Counted from the first letter of the stretch, positions 1-7,755 are shown. The stretch is DNA of 11,555 nt from Alphaproteobacteria bacterium (GCA_026400305.1 JAPLPI010000169.1:1-11555), one strand, 5' to 3'. The notes: generated by a model not told the origin, from the sequence alone. Made by a program: numbers and translations.

Positions 1-281
1 AGCCCCGTCTTTTCCAACAGCGCTTTCACCGCCCCGGCATGAACCTTGGTCAGTACCCGCTCGGCCTCCAGAATGGACGGCGGTACATCTGCACCCTTCT
101 CCATTCCCAAGGCCGTTTCCAACGCACTGCGCAGTTGGTCGCGGGTCGCAACATCATAAAGCACCGTCAGGCTGGGGCCAGGACGGACATTGTCCTCGCC
201 GTCCGTATCCAACAGGGCCGCATCCACGCCATCCAGCGAGGTGCCGCTCATAAGTCCTATGACTTTCAGAAATTCGCCCAT
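1..281 (-). CDS. anmK: Anhydro-N-acetylmuramic acid kinase, N-terminal fragment (cut by window edge)
   Basis: AnmK phosphorylates 1,6-anhydro-N-acetylmuramic acid with ring opening to give MurNAc-6-phosphate, a cytoplasmic step of peptidoglycan recycling. The 93 complete codons visible begin MGEFLKVIGLMSGTSLDGVD; the MSGTSLDGVDAAL stretch (residues 11-23) is the family's hallmark N-terminal glycine-rich nucleotide-binding segment. The catalytic aspartate and sugar-binding part lie outside the window. The ATG at 281 is chosen because an in-frame TAG lies about 40 bases upstream, and because it places a hydrophobic strand (FLKVIGL) before the motif as in the family. The ATG at 251 would cut that strand off. 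The upstream AGGCGG is a weak ribosome site. The gene is divergent from tyrS, with 40 bp between start codons. Recognition from the motif is strong; function beyond the visible part is by family. Confidence 0.9.
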   Translation of the reverse strand, partial: MGEFLKVIGLMSGTSLDGVDAALLDTDGEDNVRPGPSLTVLYDVATRDQLRSALETALGMEKGADVPPSILEAERVLTKVHAGAVKALLEKTG

Positions 282-321
282 CTGTGCTATGCCGCCTGCC
301 AGCCGAAACAGAGTCTATAGC
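282..321. promoter_or_regulatory. Divergent anmK/tyrS intergenic region
   Basis: Only 40 bp separate the two divergent start codons, too short for two separate full promoters with leaders. Any promoters must overlap each other or extend into the 5' ends of the opposite genes. I see no clear -35/-10 pair and no strong Shine-Dalgarno for tyrS (the sequence before its ATG is ACAGAGTCTATAGC). The location is certain; the regulatory role is inferred from geometry. Confidence 0.35.
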
Positions 322-1569
322 ATGCCCGCCGCGCCCGCTTTCCAGTCCGAATTCCTCAAGACCTTCGCCGCGCGCGGGGCCTATTACGACTGCTCGGCCC
401 CCCAGGACCTGGACGCGCTGTTCGCCAGGGAACGGGTCACCGCCTATATCGGCTTCGATTGCACCGCAGCCTCGCTGCATGTCGGCAGCCTGGTGCAGCT
501 GATGACCTTGCGCCGCCTTCAACAGGCCGGTCACCGCCCCATCCTGCTGATGGGCGGCGGCACCACCAAGGCCGGCGACCCCTCCGGAAAGGACGAAACG
601 CGGCTTATTCTGACGCCGGAGCAGATCGAGGCCAACAAGCAAAGCATCCTGGGCGGCATCCGCCACCTGTTGAAATTCGGCGACGGCCCGTCCGATGCCA
701 TCCTGGTGGACAATGCCGAGTGGCTGGACAAGCTGGATTACATTCCCTTCCTGCGCGATGTCGGCCGACACTTCTCGGTCAATCGCATGCTGAGCCTAGA
801 AAGTGTCAAGCTGCGGCTGGACCGCGACCAGCCGCTGTCGTTCCTAGAATTCAACTATTCCATCATGCAGGCCTATGATTTCGTCGAGCTCTACAAGCGC
901 TATGGCTGCAAGCTGCAATCCTCCGGCTCGGACCAGTGGGGCAATGTCGTATCCGGCATCGACTTGGGCCGGCGCATGGAAAGCGCCCAGTTGTTCGGCC
1001 TGACCACGCCGCTGATCACCACGGCCTCAGGCGCCAAGATGGGCAAGACCGCCGCCGGCGCGGTGTGGCTTAATGCCAATCGCGTGTCGCCGTATGATTA
1101 TTGGCAGTTCTGGCGCAACACCGAAGACGGGGACGTCGGCCGCTTCCTGCGCCTGTTCACCGAACTGTCGGAAACCGAGATCGCGCGGCTAGAAAAACTG
1201 CAGGGCGCTGAGCTGAACGACGCCAAGAAGGTTCTCGCGACCGAGGCCACCGCGATCCTGCATCGCCCCGACGCTGCGGACAAAGCCTCCGAGACAGCGC
1301 GCCGCGCTTTTGAGGAAGGGACCTCTGCCGAAGGCCTGCCCACCATCACCGCCGCCTTGCCGGATGGCATTCTTAATCTCGCGGTCGCGGCCGGGCTGGC
1401 GGCGTCAAACTCGGAAGCCCGAAAATTGATTGCCAATAATGGCCTGAAGTTGAACGACACGGCGATCAGCGATCCCAGGGTGACGGTCGATGCCAGCGCC
1501 CTGAACAGCAATGGCGTGCTCAAATTGTCGAGCGGCAAGAAAAAACACGTGTTGGTGAAGCCGGTCTAA
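322..1569 (+). CDS. tyrS: Tyrosine--tRNA ligase (class I, TyrRS)
   Basis: This cytoplasmic enzyme activates tyrosine with ATP and charges tRNA-Tyr. The 415-residue product matches the usual bacterial TyrRS length. Class I signatures are present: HVGS (HIGH motif) at residues 53-56 after YIGFDCTAASL, and KMGKT (KMSKS motif) at 239-243 followed by AAGAVWL. The tyrosine pocket elements YSIMQAYDF (179-187) and GSDQWGN (202-208) are also there. The C-terminus (about 350-413) is an S4-type RNA-binding domain, with GLAASNSEARKLIANNGLKL at 358-377. The frame stays open 44 codons upstream of 322, but that sequence lies over the divergent anmK gene and shows no family similarity, so the ATG at 322 is preferred. 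The stop TAA is 41 bp from the stop of the convergent AsmA-like gene. Confidence 0.97.
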   Translation: MPAAPAFQSEFLKTFAARGAYYDCSAPQDLDALFARERVTAYIGFDCTAASLHVGSLVQLMTLRRLQQAGHRPILLMGGGTTKAGDPSGKDETRLILTPEQIEANKQSILGGIRHLLKFGDGPSDAILVDNAEWLDKLDYIPFLRDVGRHFSVNRMLSLESVKLRLDRDQPLSFLEFNYSIMQAYDFVELYKRYGCKLQSSGSDQWGNVVSGIDLGRRMESAQLFGLTTPLITTASGAKMGKTAAGAVWLNANRVSPYDYWQFWRNTEDGDVGRFLRLFTELSETEIARLEKLQGAELNDAKKVLATEATAILHRPDAADKASETARRAFEEGTSAEGLPTITAALPDGILNLAVAAGLAASNSEARKLIANNGLKLNDTAISDPRVTVDASALNSNGVLKLSSGKKKHVLVKPV

Positions 1570-1578
1570 TTCGGGCTT

Positions 1579-1593
1579 GGCGCCTTAGGCGCC
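1579..1593. terminator. Short GGCGCC hairpin between convergent genes
   Basis: GGCGCC-TTA-GGCGCC forms a 6-bp all-GC stem with a 3-base loop, 10 bp after the tyrS stop and 18 bp before the stop of the AsmA-like gene. Its symmetry would let it act on transcripts from either side. No T-tract follows on either strand, so it is not a canonical intrinsic terminator. The structure is visible; termination is inferred. Confidence 0.35.
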
Positions 1594-1610
1594 GGCGCGG
1601 CGACCTGGGG

Positions 1611-4600
1611 CTATGGTGCGTTCGATGTAGCGTCGCCACGACGCGGAGAGACCATATTAGAGGGCGCATCCTTCTGGGTCGGGATATGGCCTTCGAAAAT
1701 GCGACGGAAGATGCCGGGCGCCAACATGGACAGCGGGTTGTTGCTGATCTGGGGCTGTTCCATGTTACCGGTCGCCGAGTAAGTCGCGCTCAGAATGCCC
1801 TCACCCTTCTTGGACGCCAGGATATCGCCCAGCAGCGGAATGTTGCTGATCAGCGAATTGATGCCGCATGCCGGCACCAGCGAGCCTTTCAGCGCCAATG
1901 TGCCATGTGGCCGGTCGATATAGCCGTCGGAGGTGGCGCAGATCGCCCGCCCGGCCGCGCGCGCGCCATTCACGCCGATCACGTTGTTCTTGGAGGTGAA
2001 GGGAAAATTCAATTCGTCGATGCTGATGCCGTCTCCGCCCATCAGATCGCCAAGGCCGGTCAGCGATCCGGCCGCGAACAGGCGGCTGATCAGGGGCTGG
2101 TTGATAAGCTGGAAATCCTTGATGTTCAGCACGCCGGTGAAATCGGGCACGGGGTTAGACGGATTGGCGATATCGCTAGCCTGGCCCGGCAGATTGACGG
2201 TGGCGGTGAGCGCGCCGCCCCGCATACTTTCAAAGGCGAAGACGCCGCGCGCCAGCAGCGACGCATCGCCCGCGGTCAGCACCACCTTGCGGCCAGTATT
2301 GATGTTCTCAAGATTGGCTGCGAGGGGCGAAGTTTTTGCATTCAGCACCAGATTGCCGCTGAGGCGCACCCCCGACGGGCGCATGCCGATGCCGGACAGA
2401 TCCAGGTTTAACGGCGTGATGGAAACGCCGCTGCGCATCGCCATCCGATCCAGCCTGGCGCTGATGTGGAATTTGCCCTGCGGCGTGTCGTCGGGCGGCG
2501 TACCGGCTGAGCCGCCACCCGGCTGCTCGTTGGAGCCCGTGCGCCCGATCTTGGAGCCGTCCAGCGAACGGCCGCGCAAAAGGTAATCGTCCCCGCTCGT
2601 GACGCTGCGCGACAGCTGGAAGGACAGGTCGTTCAGCGGACCCATCTTCACCGATGGGAAGTTCAGCACCGCCAGATCGCCATTGCGGTTGAAGTCTGCG
2701 GTACCGCTGAGATTCAAAAACGGCCCGCTGATGTGGATAGTCTGGGCATGCACCAGGTTGCCGGGCGCGAAATCGATGCCGATGCGCCCGCTCGCCGCCT
2801 GGCCAGGCGTTTTTTCCAGATTGACGATGGGCACCGTCAACAGCGCCGGAGTGAAATCTACCGCCACATCGGCATGCATCAGGCTGCCGCGATGGCCGGT
2901 AATGTCGGCGGTGATGGGCACCGTGCCGCGAAAGAAGCGCAGCATATTGATGTTCATCGCCGCGCGCGCGCCCTCGGTCATCGGACCTTTCACCGTCAGC
3001 CTGGTGGTGACCGGCTGCTTGGTACGAAAATCCTCAGTCCAGTCCACTTCCATCCGGGCGTCCGCCAGGTTGATCACACCATATTGGTGCAGACGGGTGT
3101 TATCTATTTCGAAGGTCACAGCGCCATTGGTCAGGCGCGTCTTTCCGCCCAAAGTCACGGCGAAATCGCTCGCCACTGCCTTCACCGAAATGCCGACATC
3201 GTCCATCGGCAGGTCCGCCAGCATCGGCACCTTGAACATCAGGTCGACGCCAACCTGACCGCCGGTCGTTTTGGGATCGATGCCGAAGTTGGTAGGATAG
3301 CCCAGCGGTTCCATGTCGATCAACGTCATCACGTCAGTCATGGCGCCTTCGACACGCACGCCGAACTGTCCCACGGTACCGACCTGGTGCAGGTTGGGGA
3401 TCAGCACGGTGCCGTTCTTTGCTGTCAGCGGCCCAATACGTCCGCTGGTAAAATTGGCCTTGAATGTGTCACCGGTCATCACAGCATCGCCCATCACTTT
3501 GGTGGCGCGCGTAAGACCCTTGATGTAATTGCCTTCCATGTCCTTCATGGCGAAGGTCAGCTTCAGCGAATCCTCCGGCAGAATGTTCAGGTTCAGCATG
3601 CCGGGCGTAAAATTGATCTGGGCTTCCAGCGGTCCCATCGTGCCAACAAATATGTTTTCGTCGATCCAGCTGCGGGCGTCGGGCGCCACGGGCGTGGGCC
3701 AATACTTCAACAAGGTACGCACCGGAATGGCGGGAATACGCACCTTGGCCACGATCCCCGGCGCACCAGTGTCGTTCAGGATCAGGGTGCCGGACGCATC
3801 CAGCGCAAAGCTCGGGGCGGAAATCGCGAGCTTGGTAAAATTGAACTGGCGCGGCCCTGTCAGATAATCGGCCACCACCGTCACTAACTGATACCCAACC
3901 GCAGTCGGAAACACCCCCGGCATGTCCAGCGCTACGTCATGGGCGGCAAGTTCGGCATGGACACGCTCCAGCTTGCCAGTCCCGTCATAGAAAAAATCGC
4001 CGGCGCCCTTGAACAAAGCGCGCGCTTCCTTCGCGTTTATATCGGACGTGGTCAGCGCCAGGTGCCGCGTCGCGCCGTCATAGCGTCCCACCAGCCGCAA
4101 GCTTTTGAGATGCAGCGCCTTGCCCTTCAAAGCGGCGAGCGGCACTTCGCCCGTGGCGGCAAGATCGAAGGCGGCCATGCCCAGCTTGCTTCCGGCATCG
4201 ATGCGAAACTCGCTCGAGGCGCTGACCGTCACTGGCAAGTTCTTCACCCCGTCGAAGAACCTGTTGTTTCGCCCCAGCGCCCGCAGATCCAACCCGGTCA
4301 CCGCGACGCTGCCAGCAATCGGTCCCCTGCCGGGCGCTATAGTGACCTCGGCGGTGATGTGGCTGGCGCTGCCCGAGATCAGCACATCAGCGTCGAAACT
4401 GGTGACGATGGCGTCGCCCTTGGAACGCATAACCAGATTGGCGCGCGGCGCCGTGACGTTGAAGCCGGTGACCTCGTCATACAGGCCAATCCTAGCGTCT
4501 CGCACCGCAAAGCTTTCCAGCGACGAGGACGCCGATCCGCGCGAATTGATGAGTTCGCTGATGCGCCCGATAATGTCGTCATCGGTGGCATCCTTCTGGC

Positions 4601-5033
4601 TGCCCAGGCGGATGCGCCCATTCTTCATGTGCACCAGGATAAACTGCACCCCCGCCAGAGTGATGCGCTGCATGACGAACTTGCCCTTCAGGAAGGGCGC
4701 AGCCTTCAGCCCGATCGCCGCCTTGGGCGCGGTCAGGATAACCTTGCCGTGGGAATCGGCGATGCGCGCACCCAGCACGACCAGGTTCACCCGGCCCTGG
4801 TCGCGGCTCCATTCGATGGCGGCCTGGTCATAATCCAGATTGATGCCCGGCAACGCCGTCTGGATGGCGCCTGCCAGGGTGCCCCGCAGTGGCCCCAGCG
4901 ACACCGGTCCCCACAACAGGCGCAGACCCACGCCCACCATGAAAAACACGATGGCGGCTACCAAAACCCCCGCCGTAAGCGCCACACGGCTGATGTGGTG
5001 GGCCTTTATGAAATGAGAAAAAGGCAGCTTCAC
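1611..5033 (-). CDS. AsmA/YhdP-like envelope protein (DUF3971 plus AsmA-like C-terminal domain)
   Basis: This 1140-residue protein has one N-terminal membrane segment (about residues 17-40: VALTAGVLVAAIVFFMVGVG) and a long, strand-rich body with alternating polar and hydrophobic residues. That is the architecture of AsmA-like proteins (YhdP, TamB, YdbH). In E. coli these form periplasm-spanning grooves that carry phospholipids between the membranes. The middle contains the DUF3971-type WPTPVAPDARSWIDENI segment (445-461). The C-terminal AsmA-like signature runs from about 1036 to 1113: a DGYIDRPHGTLALKGSLVPA stretch, IPLLGDI, KGEGILSATYSATG and NPLSMLAPGIFRRIFEG. A Gly/Pro-rich insert (about 829-853) looks like a flexible linker. 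The start is GTG at 5033, with GAGAAG about 7 bases upstream; the next in-frame Met lies inside the membrane segment. No closely coupled neighbour is seen on its strand. The family call is firm; lipid transport is by analogy. Confidence 0.88.
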   Translation of the reverse strand: MKLPFSHFIKAHHISRVALTAGVLVAAIVFFMVGVGLRLLWGPVSLGPLRGTLAGAIQTALPGINLDYDQAAIEWSRDQGRVNLVVLGARIADSHGKVILTAPKAAIGLKAAPFLKGKFVMQRITLAGVQFILVHMKNGRIRLGSQKDATDDDIIGRISELINSRGSASSSLESFAVRDARIGLYDEVTGFNVTAPRANLVMRSKGDAIVTSFDADVLISGSASHITAEVTIAPGRGPIAGSVAVTGLDLRALGRNNRFFDGVKNLPVTVSASSEFRIDAGSKLGMAAFDLAATGEVPLAALKGKALHLKSLRLVGRYDGATRHLALTTSDINAKEARALFKGAGDFFYDGTGKLERVHAELAAHDVALDMPGVFPTAVGYQLVTVVADYLTGPRQFNFTKLAISAPSFALDASGTLILNDTGAPGIVAKVRIPAIPVRTLLKYWPTPVAPDARSWIDENIFVGTMGPLEAQINFTPGMLNLNILPEDSLKLTFAMKDMEGNYIKGLTRATKVMGDAVMTGDTFKANFTSGRIGPLTAKNGTVLIPNLHQVGTVGQFGVRVEGAMTDVMTLIDMEPLGYPTNFGIDPKTTGGQVGVDLMFKVPMLADLPMDDVGISVKAVASDFAVTLGGKTRLTNGAVTFEIDNTRLHQYGVINLADARMEVDWTEDFRTKQPVTTRLTVKGPMTEGARAAMNINMLRFFRGTVPITADITGHRGSLMHADVAVDFTPALLTVPIVNLEKTPGQAASGRIGIDFAPGNLVHAQTIHISGPFLNLSGTADFNRNGDLAVLNFPSVKMGPLNDLSFQLSRSVTSGDDYLLRGRSLDGSKIGRTGSNEQPGGGSAGTPPDDTPQGKFHISARLDRMAMRSGVSITPLNLDLSGIGMRPSGVRLSGNLVLNAKTSPLAANLENINTGRKVVLTAGDASLLARGVFAFESMRGGALTATVNLPGQASDIANPSNPVPDFTGVLNIKDFQLINQPLISRLFAAGSLTGLGDLMGGDGISIDELNFPFTSKNNVIGVNGARAAGRAICATSDGYIDRPHGTLALKGSLVPACGINSLISNIPLLGDILASKKGEGILSATYSATGNMEQPQISNNPLSMLAPGIFRRIFEGHIPTQKDAPSNMVSPRRGDATSNAP

Positions 5034-5194
5034 GCAGGGCTTCTCAGGGGATAGGGTGCTTTATTACGACTGTTAGGCCTAAAAAGAGAAAATTTTCCAG
5101 AAAATTTTCCAGCCTCTTGCTAGGATGCAGCGATTGCACAGGAACGGCACGATAGGGTTAAATTAGATTTCTTAGAAGGGCTTGGGTAAATATT
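5034..5194. promoter_or_regulatory. Divergent intergenic region between the AsmA-like gene and bcp
   Basis: This 161-bp AT-richer gap separates two divergent starts and must hold the promoters of both. For bcp, TTGCAC (5134-5139), 18 bases, then TTAAAT (5158-5163) is a weak sigma70-like pair ending 31 bp before the ATG. The bcp start has no strong Shine-Dalgarno; the nearest purine run is GAAGGG, some 15 bases upstream. For the AsmA-like gene, the opposite strand carries AATAAAG about 30 bases before its GTG, without a convincing -35. The tandem palindromes at 5088-5112 are listed separately. Promoter boxes are guesses from consensus matching. Confidence 0.4.
5088..5112. repeat. Tandem pair of GAAAATTTTC palindromes
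   Basis: The perfect 10-bp palindrome GAAAATTTTC occurs at 5088-5097 and again at 5100-5109, inside two exact head-to-tail copies of AAAATTTTCCAG (5089-5100 and 5101-5112). The centres are 12 bp apart, close to one helical turn. The pair sits in the divergent gap between the AsmA-like gene and bcp. Two dyads on about the same face of the helix suit a dimeric DNA-binding protein, or the A/T tract could simply bend DNA. The repeat is directly visible; an operator role is inferred. Confidence 0.6.
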
Positions 5195-5659
5195 ATGACG
5201 TTGGAAGCGGGCGACAAGGCCCCCTCTTTTAAGATCGCAACCGATGACTGCGAGGCCCTGATCTCGTCGAACCTGAAAGGCGCGCCCTACGTCATCTATT
5301 TCTATCCCAAGGACGACACCTCCGGCTGCACCAAAGAGGCCATCGGCTTTTCCGAAAGTCTCAAAAAGTTCGAAAAGGCCGGCGTCCGCGTGATCGGCGT
5401 TTCTAAAGACAGCACGGAATCGCACAAGAAATTTCGCTCAAAATACAAATTGAAGATCACCTTGGGCTCGGACCCTGAGATCAAGATGGCGAAGGACTGG
5501 GGCGTGTGGGGCGAAAAGACCATGTATGGACGCAAGTATATGGGCATGGAGCGCGCCACCTTCCTGGTGAGTGCCAAGGGCGTCATCGAACAGGCATGGC
5601 GCAAGGTTAAAGTGCCAGGCCATGTCGAGATCGTGCTGGAGGCTACGAAGGCGCTATGA
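5195..5659 (+). CDS. bcp: Thioredoxin-dependent thiol peroxidase, BCP/PrxQ-type peroxiredoxin
   Basis: This cytoplasmic peroxiredoxin reduces hydrogen peroxide and organic hydroperoxides. The 154-residue length is typical of the Bcp family. The active site is YPKDDTSGCTKEA (residues 37-49), with the peroxidatic cysteine C45 in the TSGCTKE context and the conserved upstream Pro/Asp residues. Later family features are VIGVSKDSTESHKKF (66-80), LGSDPE (90-95), the WGVWGEKTMYG segment (102-112) and ERATFLV (119-125). Many Bcp proteins have a resolving cysteine five residues after the first. Here that position is I50, and the only other cysteine is C19, so this looks like a 1-Cys form. The gene is first of three on the plus strand, 121 bp before the M23 gene, and is divergent from the AsmA-like gene. 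Confidence 0.95.
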   Translation: MTLEAGDKAPSFKIATDDCEALISSNLKGAPYVIYFYPKDDTSGCTKEAIGFSESLKKFEKAGVRVIGVSKDSTESHKKFRSKYKLKITLGSDPEIKMAKDWGVWGEKTMYGRKYMGMERATFLVSAKGVIEQAWRKVKVPGHVEIVLEATKAL

Positions 5660-5735
5660 AAAGCCACATCAAAGGCCTTTGGCGCCGTGCGTTACCCCTC
5701 CGGTTAAACTCACGCTCATTTTCTGGCACCGCAGC

Positions 5736-5764
5736 TTGATAGGCAAGCGCAGCGCGGGTGAAAT
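5736..5764 (+). promoter_or_regulatory. Possible promoter upstream of the M23 peptidase-bactofilin pair
   Basis: TTGATA (5736-5741), a 17-bp spacer and TGAAAT (5759-5764) resemble a sigma70 promoter (5/6 and 4/6 matches). If used, transcription would begin near 5771, which would exclude the ATG at 5763 and leave a very short leader before the ATG at 5781. The gap after bcp also holds the 12-bp palindrome CAAAGGCCTTTG (5670-5681), which has no T-tract and no proper loop. This is consensus matching only; read-through from bcp is an equally good explanation. Confidence 0.25.
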
Positions 5765-5780
5765 GCTAGGCGGCACCCCC

Positions 5781-7259
5781 ATGGACGCCGGGGATCCCAA
5801 TTCTGGGCAGAAGAAGGCGACGTTCCTGGAACGCGCCTGGCAGTGGATTCACACCACCTTTCCCGAACGCCAGATCTATATCCGCAGCGACGGGCGGGTG
5901 CAGTTCTTCACCTTCGGTCCTTCGCTGCAGGCAACCCTGTCCGGCCTGACCCTGATCTTCCTGGGCTGGGTGGCGTTTACCACCGTCAATGTGATCTTCA
6001 AGGACCGCATCATCGCCGCCAATGATCACCGCTACCAGCAGATGCAGGCGGCATATGAGAACCGCGTCGCCGATCTCCAGATTTCCTATGACGAACTGAA
6101 CGGCGCACTGGTTTCCGCCGAGGACCGCTTCAAGGCCACCGCGGATTCGCTGCAGGCCAAGCAGAATGCCATTGCCGGCTTCCTCAACCGTTCCAACCAG
6201 GTTCAGGCTGCGGTCGGCGTGCGCGGTGGAATGCCCGCACCTTCTTCGTCCATGCCCTCGCTGGCGCCGTTGGCCGCGCGGGGCGAAGTCGCCAAAAATG
6301 GCGCCCCCGACGTGGAAGCACCTGCCGACATTAATGCCGATGATGCGGGATCCTCCCAGCTGGTGGTGATACCCGGCCCGGCCGCGCCGCAGCCGCGCAC
6401 CGCCCGCCCCGTCAAGTCCAGCATGCTGGACCATGCCATGCAGCGCTTCGCCGCCTTGTTCCAATCCGTCGCTGCCAGCATCCATGTCACCGCCCATCCG
6501 GTGCGCGACGTCCCCGCGGCCTATGCCCAGCATCCTGTCCTGCGGGCCCTGGCCGAGCAGACCGCGCGCGTCTCCCATATCGGCGATACCGAAACCCTGC
6601 TGATGGAAAAAACCGAAGACGCCATGCACCAGCGCGTGGGTGCCCTGCGCAACGTGATGCGCCGCACCGGCATCAATCCCGACGCCTTCGCCCGCAAGAT
6701 CGCAGGCAACGAAGGCGTGGGCGGGCCAGAGATTTCGCTGGACCAGGTGAAGATCGAAGGCATCAGTGATCCCAACTTCATCCACGCCTATCTCAATGCC
6801 TCCGCCGTGCTGAACCAGCTGAACGGCCTGTCGACGGCGATGGACCATGTGCCGGTGGCCATGCCGGTCTCCACCGCCAGCTTCGACCGGAGCAGCAGCT
6901 TCGGTGCCCGCGTCGATCCCTTCACGGGCCACTATGCCTTCCATACCGGCATCGACTTTGCCGGCCCCTGGGGCAGCGTGGTGCATGCCACCGCGCCCGG
7001 AACGGTGGTGTTCGCCGGCAACAAGGGCGGCTATGGCAACATGGTGGAGATCGATCACGGCTATGGCATCCATACGCGCTATGGCCATCTGTCCGCGATC
7101 AATGTGCGGGTGGGAACCCGGATCGGCAAAGGTTCCGGCCTGGGCCGGGTGGGTTCCACGGGCCGTAGCACCGGACCCCATGTGCATTACGAAGTCTGGT
7201 ATGATGACGTCGTGAAGAACCCCAACAACTTCATCAAGGCGGGCCGCCATGTTCTCTAG
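5781..7259 (+). CDS. Membrane-anchored M23 family metallopeptidase (peptidoglycan DD-endopeptidase, LmdC-like)
   Basis: This is a probable zinc endopeptidase cutting peptidoglycan cross-links in the periplasm. In the 492-residue form, residues 1-47 are a cytoplasmic tail with FPERQIYIRSDGRVQFFTF (27-45), a conserved lead of alphaproteobacterial M23 proteins. One membrane segment follows (about 48-72: LQATLSGLTLIFLGWVAFTT), then a coiled-coil-like stretch (about 80-135), a Pro/Ala-rich linker and the C-terminal M23 domain. All zinc and catalytic positions are present: H388 and D392 (HTGID), H435 (YGH), and H467/H469 (HVHYEV). The ATG at 5781 is preferred because AGGCGG lies 7 bases upstream; the ATG at 5763 would add six residues and has a poorer site. 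The gene overlaps the bactofilin by 11 bp. In Hyphomonas an equivalent peptidase, LmdC, works with the bactofilin BacA. The role here is inferred from that pairing. Confidence 0.9.
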   Translation: MDAGDPNSGQKKATFLERAWQWIHTTFPERQIYIRSDGRVQFFTFGPSLQATLSGLTLIFLGWVAFTTVNVIFKDRIIAANDHRYQQMQAAYENRVADLQISYDELNGALVSAEDRFKATADSLQAKQNAIAGFLNRSNQVQAAVGVRGGMPAPSSSMPSLAPLAARGEVAKNGAPDVEAPADINADDAGSSQLVVIPGPAAPQPRTARPVKSSMLDHAMQRFAALFQSVAASIHVTAHPVRDVPAAYAQHPVLRALAEQTARVSHIGDTETLLMEKTEDAMHQRVGALRNVMRRTGINPDAFARKIAGNEGVGGPEISLDQVKIEGISDPNFIHAYLNASAVLNQLNGLSTAMDHVPVAMPVSTASFDRSSSFGARVDPFTGHYAFHTGIDFAGPWGSVVHATAPGTVVFAGNKGGYGNMVEIDHGYGIHTRYGHLSAINVRVGTRIGKGSGLGRVGSTGRSTGPHVHYEVWYDDVVKNPNNFIKAGRHVL

Positions 7260-7755
7260 CAAAAGCAAATACACCGCCGCCGTGCCGCAGCCCGTGGCGC
7301 CTCAGGCACCCTCCACCAGCCCCAAGCGCGCCCGCGCCTTGTCGGCGCCCTCCATCATCAGCACCGACATGGTGATCAACGGCACCCTCAATTCCACTGG
7401 CGATATCCAGATCGACGGCCGCATCGAAGGCGATGTGCGCAGCGAGGGCCTGGTCATCGGCGAAAAGGCCGAGATCCATGGCGAGGTCTATGCCGAGGAT
7501 GTGACGGTGCGCGGCAAGGTCGTGGGCCGCATCCGTGCCCGCAAGGTCCTGCTGGCCGCCACCAGCCATGTCGAAGGCGACATCCTGCACGAAGCCTTTG
7601 CGGTGGAATCGGGCGCCTTCTTCGAAGGCAATTGCCGCCATAGCGACAATCCCCTGGGCGAAGGCGTTGGCGAGGCCATGCAGAAGCCGCGCGCAGCGGC
7701 GGCGCCGGCAGCGCCATCGGCTCTGTTTGCGCCACTCAGCCCGGTCACCAACTGA
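7249..7755 (+). CDS. bacA: Bactofilin (polymer-forming cytoskeletal protein, BacA-like)
   Basis: Bactofilins self-assemble without nucleotide into membrane-associated filaments that position cell-wall enzymes. The 168-residue product has the usual three parts. A short disordered N-terminus (1-33) begins MFSSKSK, resembling the membrane-targeting 'MFSK' start of Caulobacter BacA. The beta-helical core (about 35-132) starts SIISTDMVINGTLNSTGDIQ, continues with repeated hydrophobic-Gly strands (IDGRIEGDV, VRGKVVGRI, HVEGDIL) and ends FFEGNCRH. An Ala/Pro-rich tail (145-168) follows. The ATG lies inside the last codons of the M23 gene, with AAGGCGGG 5 bases upstream, so the two genes are probably translationally coupled. 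Its stop is 2 bp from the stop of the convergent DUF4142 gene. The family assignment is firm; acting as the scaffold for the upstream peptidase is inferred. Confidence 0.94.
   Translation: MFSSKSKYTAAVPQPVAPQAPSTSPKRARALSAPSIISTDMVINGTLNSTGDIQIDGRIEGDVRSEGLVIGEKAEIHGEVYAEDVTVRGKVVGRIRARKVLLAATSHVEGDILHEAFAVESGAFFEGNCRHSDNPLGEGVGEAMQKPRAAAAPAAPSALFAPLSPVTN

Noticed and set aside
190..321. N-terminal extension of tyrS by 44 codons to an upstream ATG
   Set aside because: The extension lies within the divergent anmK coding sequence and has no TyrRS-like sequence; MPAAPAFQSEF at 322 gives the normal family length.
3939..5054. Long plus-strand open frames (up to about 380 codons) opposite the AsmA-like gene
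   Set aside because: They overlie a gene with clear family motifs, show Arg/Gln/His-rich random composition, and have no ribosome site or domain.
5670..5681. CAAAGGCCTTTG palindrome after bcp as a terminator
   Set aside because: A 12-bp palindrome with no spacer can only form a 4-bp A/T stem with a GGCC loop, and no T-tract follows.
5766..7274. A 502-codon open frame on the minus strand, antisense to nearly the whole M23 gene
   Set aside because: Its frame mirrors a GC-rich coding gene on the other strand. The product is His/Gly/Ala-rich without a recognisable domain, while the plus strand encodes complete M23 and membrane features.
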